This document shows positions 10,654-19,793 of a DNA stretch of 64,000 bases, piece after piece. This DNA comes from Asterionellopsis glacialis (Eukaryota > Bacillariophyta > Plagiogrammaphyceae > Rhaphoneidales > Asterionellopsidaceae), in assembly GCA_014885115.2 (NCBI GenBank), contig WKLE02000936.1, positions 1,906 to 65,905 of the forward strand, read 5' to 3'. Each line of letters begins with the position of its first letter. The stretch's first letter is position 1. Below the pieces are notes generated by a model. That model saw nothing but the letters and a program-made list of their open reading frames with translations. It was not told the origin of the DNA and ran no database searches. Made by a program: the position numbers and the translations under genes.

Positions 10654-10836
10654 GACATACGACAAGCCGAAGAGGTTACAAAGTCGAATCACCCTCTCCT
10701 TCATGCAAAGGTTCTTGGCTTTGTTCATCCAATCACTAAAGAAAAGCTACATTTTGAAACGGAAGCACCTGAACCTTTTTCAAATATAATTAGTGAATTA
10801 AGAGAAAAAACTCATGAAATTGAATCTGCTGACTAA
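10654..10836 (+). pseudogene. rluD: 3' fragment of RluD-type 23S rRNA pseudouridine synthase
   Basis: The frame from about 10654 to the TAA at 10834-10836 encodes only the C-terminal tail of a RluA/RluD-family pseudouridine synthase. The diagnostic part is PLLHAKVLGFVHPITKEKLH followed by FETEAPEPF, which matches the family's LHA...LGFxHPxTxExLxFEAPLPEDF ending. The whole catalytic part is missing, so this is a truncated relic. The product in bacteria modifies uridines in helix 69 of 23S rRNA. The left edge of the fragment coincides with host repeat sequence. Confidence 0.75.
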
Positions 10837-11416
10837 GGATAATATTTCTATTACTTTTGAAAGTAATCCGGGTGACACTGATTTTTTTCTTTTGAAACAA
10901 ATTCATTCTAATAAAATTATCAATTACTCAACAAGCCTTAACTCGAAAGAGGTTGAAGCCGATGGGATTTTTATCAATACAGATGAGTTTGATAAAGCTT
11001 CTGTGGCAATTCAGACAGCTGATTGCTTACCAATTATTCTATCTGATGGAATAAACTACGCATTAGTTCATGCAGGTTGGCGTGGGCTTCATCAAAAAAT
11101 CATCAAAAATTCCTTTCAATTTGCGAAATTTACTCATGCCATCATTGCTCCGGCCATCTGCTCTGATTGCTTTGAAGTAACAAAAGAGTTTCAAGAGCAC
11201 TTTCCGGACTCTTCTAATTTTTCATTAACTGCAAAACTTTGTTTTAACTTAAAAAAAGAGGCCAAAAATCAATTAACTGAAGCTTCCCCCTCCATTGAAA
11301 TTAGCACAATAAATGTGTGCACGAAGTGTCACCCTGAACTTCATAGCTATAGACAAAACCAAACAACAAAAAGAAACTATACAATCTTAAGGAAAATTTC
11401 TTCTCAAAAAAATTAA
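10814..11416 (+). CDS. pgeF: PgeF/YfiH-type polyphenol oxidase family protein (bacterial)
   Basis: A complete 200-residue bacterial-type gene. The family (formerly multicopper polyphenol oxidase or laccase domain DUF152) includes PgeF, a peptidoglycan-editing hydrolase, and purine nucleoside-processing enzymes. The metal-site signature is intact: KQIHSNK (first His), QTADCLPIIL (Cys) and VHAGWRGL (second His). The C-terminal CTKCHPELHSYRQNQTTKR is also typical. The ATG at 10814 overlaps the end of the rluD fragment, as in bacterial operons, and no intron is present. It is somewhat shorter than the usual ~230-245 residues. Expression in the host is doubtful without a eukaryotic promoter. Confidence 0.85.
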   Translation: MKLNLLTKDNISITFESNPGDTDFFLLKQIHSNKIINYSTSLNSKEVEADGIFINTDEFDKASVAIQTADCLPIILSDGINYALVHAGWRGLHQKIIKNSFQFAKFTHAIIAPAICSDCFEVTKEFQEHFPDSSNFSLTAKLCFNLKKEAKNQLTEASPSIEISTINVCTKCHPELHSYRQNQTTKRNYTILRKISSQKN

Positions 11417-11452
11417 TTAAATTCATAATATAAAAAAAGAATAGGATTTTTT

Positions 11453-11764
11453 ATGACCATGAAAGAAACTGCTTCATTTAACTCAAGAGCTTTAATTGGA
11501 TTACTGTCAATTGCAGCGATCGGTGTTTCAATTTATCTCACCCAACACTTTTTCCAGGTTCATTTTCCAGCGGGTCTTTCAGGAGGGTCTCTGTGTGACC
11601 TTGGTTCTTTTTTGAATTGTGATGGAGCGACCTTATCGCCTTTATCCAATATTTTCGGGTCACCCATCTCCCTTCTGGGAATCGTCATGAGTGGCTTATT
11701 TTTCAGTGGCCTATTATTTTCAAATGAAAATGTCCATAAATTGAGGACTACCTTTACCTTGTAG
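11453..11764 (+). pseudogene. truncated vitamin K epoxide reductase family protein (bacterial)
   Basis: The frame encodes the first ~100 residues of a VKOR-domain membrane oxidoreductase, which in bacteria reoxidises thiol oxidases during periplasmic disulfide formation. Visible are the first transmembrane helix (ALIGLLSIAAIGVSIYLTQ), the loop cysteines and Ser/Thr in SLCDLGSFLNCDGATLSPLS, and the second helix (SPISLLGIVMSGLFFSGLLF). The remaining helices and the essential CxxC redox pair are absent; the frame ends at a TAG where host repeat sequence begins. A purine-rich AGGA lies about 9 nt before the ATG, consistent with a bacterial ribosome-binding site. Confidence 0.75.
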
Positions 11765-12715
11765 ACTAGCTAGAGTGCTACCGGTACGTAGAGATCTCTC
11801 GAGACAAGTCCTCTTGGGCAGGAACTAGACCTCTAGTAGTCAAGGTTACCTCTCTCGTCCTTCGTAGACCTCTCTCTAGAGAATCCTACAATACCACGCT
11901 TGTATGGAGTTCAGGACTATGTCACTCTGGTAAGGCACCCACCTGTCTTGTTATGATTTATGATAGATGAAAAAAGACATTCTCCTTTGGTATCTTAGAA
12001 ATTCTGAAACACCTTGTTTTTACAGAACGAATCTTTCTACACAGATTACAGGCGTGTTAAAGAAATAAACCTGGACACGGATTCTATACTAATTGAATAG
12101 AAAAAAATTAAAAATTTACATCTAATTTTATCCAATCATACAAAAATCATATCCTATTGAAGTTCAAACGTAAAAACAACTCTCCGGAGGATAGGATGAC
12201 CATGTGAAGAATTAGAACCTTTACATGGTGGCATGTTGCAAACAAAATACATGCCTTTAATTTTCCACTTTTTCTGTCTTAGTTCTTAAATAATTGTTTT
12301 TACATTGTAAAATAAGCAAGTGTTGCAGAAAAAACAGTCTTGCCACAAAGAACAACATTTCAAGGATATCACACAATTTGATTGAAAAAATACTTGATGT
12401 AGTGAATTTAGCAAAAATCATTTTTAAAAGTATGAGGGTATTCTTCGTCAATGCCTCTCAGAAAACTCTGTTACAAGCTTAAGTACGGATAAGCATTTTT
12501 CTCAATTTTTGTGAAGACCACTCTGCGTTCCCTTACCAACTAAAAAATTAAACATCAAGCGAATCCATCCGCTGGCGGACTGCTTTCATATGCCTACGTT
12601 ACACTTGAACAAACCAATACGTACTACATTTGATGACATATTATCACTATAGTCGTAGTTCTAGCCTAATTGACTTCGCTGTCACAGTTGTGATTTCCCT
12701 ATTAGAGGAATTTCA
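11765..12715. other. intergenic; CTAGAG-type repeat then AT-rich spacer
   Basis: The first ~140 bases (11762-11900) are rich in CTAGAG, CTCTCGAG and CCTCTAG motifs of the kind seen near 15240-15330 and 58090-58170. The rest is AT-rich with no domain-bearing frame; it probably includes the 3' untranslated region of the bHLH gene. Confidence 0.5.
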
Positions 12716-12779
12716 TTAAGCACAGTGAGCCAAGTTTCCTCCTGATATATTGTTTTGTCCGACTCCCCATTTTGTGTTC

Positions 12780-12825
<46 letters not shown>

Positions 12826-14008
12826 GCTGCTGCTGTGATTGCTGTTGTCCAGCCGCAGGTGACGTTGACTCGGAAGCTGATGCAACAGGTGGTGCTGCTA
12901 CAACTGCTGTTTGACCGGTTGCATGGTTGCTATAAGCAACGTTATTGTTGGCTGTATTGCCTTGAATTTGTAAAGGCATTGAGGATACTGGTGTGGCGGC
13001 AGAAGCCACATTAGCCTGTGGTTGTTGTTGTTGTTGTTGCTGCACCGGCATCATGGGATGTTGCATCTGTGGCATAGGTGCTGCCATACCACCCTGAGGA
13101 AACATCATTGGTGTGAACATAGGTGTTGATGCAGGCGCACCGTTGTGTTGTTGCTGTGGCATGGGTTGCTGTTGCATATTCATTTGTGCTGGCATTTGGG
13201 GGGTGGGTGCTTGTGGCTGAGTTTGTTGTGGAGGAGCAGTGGCAGCCGGGGTCATATTGGGTTGCATAAATCCCATTGGATGTGGCATAAACGACTGAGC
13301 CATAGGATACGAGGCAGCAGCAGCGCCAGGAGTTTGAGCTGTTCCATCACTTGACACCATCATGGGTACCATCATCATGACCTGTTGTTGCTTAGCGCTT
13401 GGATGATAAAGGGTGGCCTCCTTAAGTCTAGCAGCTGTATCTTCTGCAATTTTTTTCGTTTCTTCTACTGTTTTATGCAACTGCTTAATCTCTTCACCCT
13501 TCTCCTTGTTTTCCTTATGCAACCGTTCCATAACTTGAATCGTACGAGCAATCAAATCCACACGATTATTAGACTGGGGTAGGGTAGATTTTTGCCCTGG
13601 ATTTGAATTGCTGTCTTCCGATAATTCAACTTTCCTCAAAAGTGCACTCAGGTCGGCAAACTGTTGGTTTACATTGGCACGACGTTGCTTTTCACGGCTA
13701 CGCTTACGTTCCGATCGGGCTTGAGCCTTTTGTTCTTGGGACACATCTTCATCGTGTATAGAGTCCTCCTTGTTAATATTATTAGGGTTAGGGTTATCAT
13801 CAGGTTTACTCGGCAGGGTCACAACGATAGCCTCTGCTTGTGCGTTCGATGCCGAAGCAGGCTCCGAAACAGACGTAGCTCCAGGATGGTTAGGATGATC
13901 GTCAAGTTGCCAAGAAAACTCATGCAAATCATCAGCAGTGAAGTGTTGGAGGAATGACGAGGTTGGACTTTGGTGCCCTTGCATCGCATCCTCATGTGGA
14001 GGGGTCAT
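12716..14008 (-). CDS. bHLH transcription factor with polyglutamine tail
   Basis: A 430-residue frame from the ATG at 14008. Residues ~90-165 form a basic helix-loop-helix domain: a basic region SERKRSREKQRRANVNQQFA with the E...RR DNA-contact pattern, helix 1 ADLSALLRKVE, a long loop (residues around SNSNPGQKSTLPQSNNR), and helix 2 RVDLIARTIQVMERL. Helix 2 runs into a heptad-like coiled coil (KENKEKGEEIKQLHKTVEET). No PAS domain is visible. The C-terminal half is low-complexity Met/Pro/Gln/Ala sequence ending in a run of about 20 Gln encoded by CAA repeats (12779-12838), then GVGQNNISGGNLAHCA. It is probably a nuclear DNA-binding regulator recognising an E-box-like site; the target is unknown. 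No intron is needed. Confidence 0.8.
12779..12838. repeat. CAA/TTG trinucleotide microsatellite in coding sequence
   Basis: About 16 uninterrupted GTT/TTG units on the plus strand, followed by GCT/GCT variants. They encode the polyglutamine run of the bHLH protein, and such tracts commonly vary in length between alleles. A shorter glutamine tract of the same kind lies at 13021-13042. Confidence 0.85.
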
Positions 14009-16197
14009 GGCGAGAGCTGGATACTGAATCGAATCTTGGAGTCGATTGTCGAAAACCGTGTTTCAACTATCCGTAGGTGGTAGGTCCTCTGGGAGGTCCT
14101 ACCGTACCTGGCAGGCCTAGGTGGACACAGGTCTTCTCCTGATTGGTTTTCGGATCAACTTGAACTGGGTTATTGGACAAACATCCGATCAATACCAGAG
14201 CCTACGTTGCGTACGTGTACCAGGTAGGGTTGAGAAACGCATTAGGAAGCCCCCGCCAGCAGACTACACGGCAAGCACAGGAAAGAACAAAGCAGTGCGC
14301 ACGAACGATTTTCTTCGTACCTGTGTCTGTACCAGGTACCAGGTACACCTTTTGGTTGGTTCTCTAGAGTAGACTAGGTTACGTAATACGTAAGAAGAGT
14401 ACCATGTACGTGGCAAATTAAACACGATATATTATAATAATATTTTTGTACCATAAAACTCAAACTCTAAGGGTATATACGTACCGTGCTTATTTATTAC
14501 ATTCGACACGTGTGTTTTTTGTACCTGATTTAACTGTTTATCATATAATTACACGTGCAAGTGCTGAAGCGTTACCGTTACGGTTGTCATGGAGCGTGTC
14601 CACTACTTTCGAGTCACTATGTATTCTTTATGGATAAGTTTTTTAAAAAAAAGTTGTTGTTATTGATCTATTTATGAAAGTAGAGAAAATGAATCATCTC
14701 AAAGTCCTATAGTACAACGTTTAATTATTATTCTACCGTTATCGGTATGTACCGTCACGTCAAGTACAGGGAACAAAAACTTCCGGAATTTCCCATCACT
14801 CCTGAGAAGGTGTCGGGAACGGACTGACAACAGAAAGTTCCCTCGCCAAAAACTCTAAATTCTTCACCCTCTAATGATATCGTGTTAGTTTTAAATAATA
14901 TAACCTAATGTTAGTAAAGACAGATCATAAAATGCGTGTACATCATATCGCGAATGACCTCAAAAAAGGAAGCTCAAAATTGCAATTCAAATTTAGGCGA
15001 TGAAACTGGCGGCCTGAGTTTGCTGCCGTCGACAGGCTCCTGGCTTGTCCTGTCACCAGCTTTATCGCGTAAATTGCATTTTTTGGGGAGATTTTTGAGG
15101 GGTGACATTTGCGAAGTGTGCAGGCCTGCTTAGGACTTACATGAACTATTTCCCATCATCCGTCTCAGGGTCGTTCTGTTTTCCTCCCGCCGCCCTTCCC
15201 GTCTCTGTATTTATTGTCTACAACTGCGGGAATCGAGATGGCGACCGTACCTGAACGAACTCCTCTACTAGAGAAAACTAGAGAACTATGTCCTCTCTAG
15301 TCTAGAGAGAGAGAATCTCAACATGTACCTGGTAGTACACGGATTGATTCTCTTTTAATTCAAGGCCTTGTGAAAATGACGTTTTTCCTTTCGACACACA
15401 GGGCGAGCCGGTAAAGACAAGATAAAAAATCGGGCTTATATAATAATATATATTGATAACGATTCATCGCACAGTATATGAAAATTAATGTACCTCTACA
15501 TATATGTAGGACTTATACTCACATAGGTGTTATCGTACCTGTTATACAGTTAGGATGCAGTGTATCGTCTAGTATATTTACTCGACTCTTCAACGTACCA
15601 GGTAGGACAGACTCAAATACGAAGTACTGTACCCTTTGCTCTGTACCTGTAAATTAGGCAGGACAGATTCCAATACGAAGTACCTGGTAAGTGGGTTAAT
15701 TATTTCGTGACTGTACCAGGTAGGGGTTCGTGTCGTAGGCGGAAACAACTATCTTTTTTGAATACCTGGTACAGGTAAGGTATAATACCTGGTAGGGTAC
15801 TACCTGTACCTGTACTCTAGAGGCGGACACTAGGACGTTAGCTGTACAGACCTACTTCTGCTTTGGTAATTAGGAAAAATACATAATATTGTTAGTTACG
15901 TAAGAATGGACAATTTCTCAGTCCTCATTCGTTCCGCCATAGCAATAATTATTTTCGCCTGCGTTACAGGTTCACCTCTAACATAGAGGCTTGAAATGCC
16001 GTAAGACAGAAAATAGAGAGCTGTGTGGCGACGACAACGACAATTGAACAGAGGTTCGTGAATCGAGCGTGACAAACGAAAGGCACTTCGACAGCGACAG
16101 AAGACCCAAAGGCTTTGAATCGATCGGTGTGCGGCGTCACGATTGTAATGCACTACAGAGGTTCTCTATGAAATAAACTGTAGTAGATAAGGCAACC
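14009..16197. other. 2.2-kb intergenic region with repeat blocks
   Basis: No convincing gene. It holds GTACC-type palindromic repeats at 14045-14130, 14205-14350 and 15540-15830, and a CTCTAGAG-type block at 15250-15330. Open frames here (for example 14936-15133) lack recognisable domains. The part closest to 16198 presumably contains the promoter and 5' leader of the potassium channel gene. Confidence 0.5.
15600..15690. repeat. direct duplication within repeat block
   Basis: AGGACAGA[C/T]TC-AATACGAAGTAC occurs twice, near 15604-15628 and 15660-15684, each next to GTACC/CCTGGTA motifs. It suggests local tandem duplication of the palindromic repeat unit. Confidence 0.5.
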
Positions 16198-18765
16198 ATG
16201 TCCACTAGCAACATCCCGGAGAATCCCCGCACCGGAGACAATGGCGATGTCGAATCTCCGCCTACACCTTCACAGAGACGGAAATCTGGGGAGGATGATA
16301 TCATTGAGAGTGGTTATGTGACTCCTACTGGTAATACTCGCTCCCGAAGTAGTGATTACTTGACTCCTACTGGTAACAATCGCTCCCGAAGTAGTGGTTA
16401 TTTGACTCCCACTGGTAGCAACCGCCCCCTAAGCCTTTCAATTTCCAATGGCTCATTGAAATCCTTCGGTTCACAAAGATCTCGTGGTAAATCTGGAGAA
16501 AAGGCGACGATGCCAGTTGCTCCCTTGACTCCACAAAAGTCGCAAAAGGTTTTGAATAAGACTGACATCGAAACAGGCAAGGTAGGAATTGTCAAGGATG
16601 TTATAGCTATGGAGAGAAATGCTGAAGAAATGGCCCCAATGAGTCATATTGAAAGACGACAAATGATATTAAGGAAATCCTTAGCACACAAAACCGGATG
16701 GAATAGTTTACAATCCAAATTCTGGAAGATAAGGGATCCTGTTGAAGAAGCCATACAAACACACGGGCGGTTGCAAGTACAACCACCGTCCGCCACTATC
16801 CGTGATCGATCTGCTCATGGTAACACCACGAGACTTGGTGCACCACATCATGCATTCTCTCATGGTAGTGCGCAAGGTACTCCTGCACCAATGGGGAAGT
16901 CATTGCTAGAACGTTTCAGAGAAGGGGAGTTTAACGAAGATTCCGATAATTCCTCTATTGCTTCGACGAAGTCTAAACCGGTGCAGCAAAGCACAAAGCA
17001 ATATCGACTGAGTATCAACAAGGTAAGGTGGCATGGCAGATTCTCAATCGAGGAACATACACCTGTTTTATTCCCCCGTCTTTTCCTTTTTCGGTGCCTG
17101 TGAAAAATTAATGCCTGACAAGTGCCATTTCCCCCCTCCTAATGTTCATCAATGACTTATTTGTAGACAAACTATTCATTCTGGAGTTCAATACTCCATG
17201 CCGTTGGAATATCTCCTGGAGAAACTGGAATATACGACAATGTTGGATCTACTAGAAGCTTTGGTTGTTGTGGGTTTTCACCAGATTCACTTGTGACTAG
17301 ATACCTTTTCTGGACGTTTCGAGTTTCGTTTTGGCTCTACATATTGTCCGCTGTCATCAACTTTGCCGCCATTACAGTATTTTTTGCAGTCATTATATAT
17401 GCATCAGGCAGAAACAAACCGGAATGTGTTCATGTCAATGGGGTTGATTTTGGACAAGAACCAGAATGGGGTGCCGACTTTCTAGATGCCTATGCTCTGT
17501 CATGGACAACTTTTTCAACAGTGGGTTATGGACTTGTATATCCATCCACGTCAACTATCAAACATGGATGCATGGCAATTCAAACATTTACAACGTTGGA
17601 AAGTTTTGTTGGGATTTTATTTGCCAGCTTTACGGGTGCAATTGTATTTTCGAAAATTACAAGAATCCGCAGTTTAGCTCAAGTGGATTTTTGCGACCCT
17701 ATTGTGGTACGATATGGAACAGGTGTAAGTGAACTAGACGGGGAATTAAGTGATGAAGAAGGCGGTAACGTAGGTAATGCTGGCAATGCTGGCAATGCTG
17801 GTAATGCTGGCAATTTAAAGAGTCGATTTAGAAATCAGCGTAATAGTACTCTCGATATCCAGTACACGGTCAAAATCCCCTGTCCTATTCTAGAGTTTCG
17901 AGTGGTCAATCGATTGCATTCCGCATTAAAAGGGGAGATTATGGACTGCCAAATGTTGATTCAGGCTAGTATTGATGCAAAGAATGCAGACCCCTTTATT
18001 CGAAAGTCTGCTCATAGATTGCGGCGAAGAAAGGGAAAAAAGCGACCTAACAGGAAGGTACAAACACAGTTGCGTATGTCGACAGAACCAGCTACGGATT
18101 CCTTAAATGCAGTTCCAGAATCAAAACCATTAGAAGCAATAGTAAAAAAAGGAAAAGAGAAAAGAAGTTATGGCTCTCAGGACAAGTTGTATCCGCATAA
18201 GGCTCATGGTGAGTTGCATTCAATCACAGAAAGTAACACATATCGCAGTGGTCGGAGAAGTCCGGTACACAAACAAAAGCTTAAAATTTTCGACGAAGAT
18301 CCTGGAGGATACTTGGTGCCAAAGCGTATATTTTCCAGACTGGAAATTGAATCTCCGGATCATCCCTTTTTCAAGAGAGTCTGGATTGCCAGACATGTTG
18401 TAAATGAAAATTCGCCTCTTTTAACCGTGGAGGCAAGACGCCTGGTTAGAGAAAACGGTGGCAGTTGGCCAGCAGAACTGAACAATTATGAAAAAGTAAG
18501 GGAAAGCATTCAGTTTGACCAAATATTGGTGAGTTTATCAGGGACATCCAATAACGACGCGAATTCGGTATATGCACAAAAAGTATACGAATATGCTGAT
18601 ATGAATGTGGGGTATCGCTTTTGTAATATGCTGTACCGTGACCTGCGAGGTGGGAATTTAAGGGTCGACGACACGCTTTTAAACGATGTAGTAGAGCAAC
18701 GAGGTGGGGGAGGCGAACCATTTCAACATTTTGATCGAGAGACTTCAGAAATTGTTGTGCTTTAA
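16198..18765 (+). CDS. inward-rectifier type potassium channel (Kir)
   Basis: Exon 1 16198-17022 and exon 2 17167-18765 flank a 144-nt intron (GTAAGG...TTGTAG, phase 0) and give about 807 residues. The pore module is in exon 2: outer helix FWLYILSAVINFAAITVFFA, pore helix DAYALSWTTFSTVGYG with the TVGYG selectivity filter, then the inner helix ESFVGILFASFTGAIVFSKI. The cytoplasmic Kir domain follows (DPIVVRYG, CPILEFRVVNRLHSALKGEI). Kir channels conduct K+ inward and are gated by lipids and nucleotides. The ~320-residue N-terminal extension is disordered and contains three tandem copies of GY[LV]TPTGNxRSRSS. A (GNA)n stretch (17764-17815) and a long basic insert interrupt the cytoplasmic domain. 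The fold assignment is secure; the regulatory meaning of the long extensions is unknown. Confidence 0.85.
16305..16440 (+). repeat. coding tandem repeat TPTGN-RSRSS
   Basis: Three copies, about 48 nt each, encode SGYVTPTGNTRSRS, SDYLTPTGNNRSRS and SGYLTPTGSNRPLS at the N-terminus of the potassium channel. Each presents a TP site and serines, so it is a candidate for proline-directed phosphorylation. Confidence 0.75.
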
Positions 18766-18914
18766 AAGTTACCTGTGTTGCTATTCAAGTAGATGTAATG
18801 TATTGATAATTTTTAGGACAGGTCTCAGTAATACTTTACAATGCTTATTCTGTCAATGTATATGATGTATTCTAAACAAATTTATTTATTTTTCTAAGAA
18901 GAATCTCTAATGCC

Positions 18915-19793
18915 TCACGCATTTCGTGCTGTGTACTCATTAAGTACATTCATCATTATGAACGGATGGTATTGAAACCTATCCTGATAAAGGGCGCACT
19001 GCTGCATCTGGAAGTTTGGAGCAGCTTTATAATTCGTTTCTTTTTTTTCAGTGGACGATAAAAAATCACGACCAACATGACCGTGTGGTTTCCTAGTACT
19101 TTCCTTCATGGTGGAGTATGGTTTGATTCTCCAAACGAAGCCATTAGATTCCAAACGTGCAACTCGATCGTTTGAAAGATTTCTTCGTAGTTGTCGTTGA
19201 GTGTAAACCCAAGAACCAAGCTTGGGATCTTCCTTGAAGCGACGTGGAACGAGACAATTGCCATACTTTTCCTTATAGGCAATAAGGCGAGCAAACATCT
19301 CATCCCATTGCTTGTCATAAGGATTCCAAACGAACCCAATCGATTGTAGTTTGTGAAAGTGTTCAAGGGGCATTGTGGACTTAGTGAAGCGCTGTTCCTT
19401 TACCCATCGGCCTAGCTTGGGAATCTCCTTATACTCCTGTGGCACTATACAATCACCATGGATCTCCTTGTATTTCATAAGGTGGAGATACATTTCGTCC
19501 CACGATTGATTGGGACAAACCGACCAGACAAATTGAACTGATTCGAGTTTATCAATACGATCTTGTGATAACGAATGATTTTTGTAAGCTGATCGTTGAC
19601 TGCTGACCCACTTCCCAAGCTTTGGATTCTCCTTATAATGCGACGGAACAAGACAGTCACCATGGGTTCTCTTGTATCGCACGAGTTCTTGAAACATTGC
19701 ATTCCAGCGAGTACAATGAGCTACAACATCGGATGCATCCGCAAGGATATCAAGTTGAGTCTTCTCATGTTCCATTACTTGCCTAAACTGCAT
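18915..19793 (-). CDS. helicase-associated (HA) repeat protein
   Basis: About 292 residues from the ATG at 19793; the frame continues 12 codons upstream but has no earlier ATG. Three successive helicase-associated domains are visible, each of the form W[ND]EM-x-L-x-YK-x-x-x-GDC[IL]VP-x-x-[YF]KE-x-PKLG-x-WV-x-x-QR. Examples are ELVRYKRTHGDCLVPSHYK, KYKEIHGDCIVPQEYKE and AYKEKYGNCLVPRRFKEDPK. These ~65-residue helical modules are very abundant in diatom genomes and some bacteria, often next to helicases, and are thought to bind nucleic acid; here no helicase motor is attached. The C-terminal ~75 residues are unremarkable. It is convergent with the potassium channel gene, with about 150 bp between stops. 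Confidence 0.8.
   Translation of the reverse strand: MQFRQVMEHEKTQLDILADASDVVAHCTRWNAMFQELVRYKRTHGDCLVPSHYKENPKLGKWVSSQRSAYKNHSLSQDRIDKLESVQFVWSVCPNQSWDEMYLHLMKYKEIHGDCIVPQEYKEIPKLGRWVKEQRFTKSTMPLEHFHKLQSIGFVWNPYDKQWDEMFARLIAYKEKYGNCLVPRRFKEDPKLGSWVYTQRQLRRNLSNDRVARLESNGFVWRIKPYSTMKESTRKPHGHVGRDFLSSTEKKETNYKAAPNFQMQQCALYQDRFQYHPFIMMNVLNEYTARNA

Larger units (their letters stand above)
10654..11764 (+). other. bacterial operon fragment inserted in host DNA
   Basis: About 1.1 kb reads as three consecutive bacterial genes on one strand: the 3' end of rluD, a complete pgeF that overlaps it by 23 nt, and the 5' part of a VKOR gene. The rluD-pgeF pairing and overlap are typical of bacterial operons and make no sense as eukaryotic gene structure. 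Host-type repeats touch both edges: CCAGGTAC units up to about 10650 and CTAGAG-type sequence from about 11765. Either this is a transfer of bacterial DNA into the nuclear genome or an assembly chimera with an associated bacterium; the sequence alone cannot decide. The strong A+T bias of the codons would fit an AT-rich marine bacterium. Confidence 0.8.

Noticed and set aside
10814..11416. Reading pgeF as a native diatom gene
   Set aside because: The overlap with an rluD tail, the following VKOR start with a Shine-Dalgarno-like AGGA and the lack of eukaryotic gene features point to bacterial origin.
12772..13014. Plus-strand frame with a long valine/alanine run
   Set aside because: It is the mirror reading of the CAA tract and low-complexity part of the bHLH gene on the minus strand.
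14446..15133. Several 60-70 codon frames in the intergenic region
   Set aside because: No domains, no splice context, and they overlap repeat blocks.
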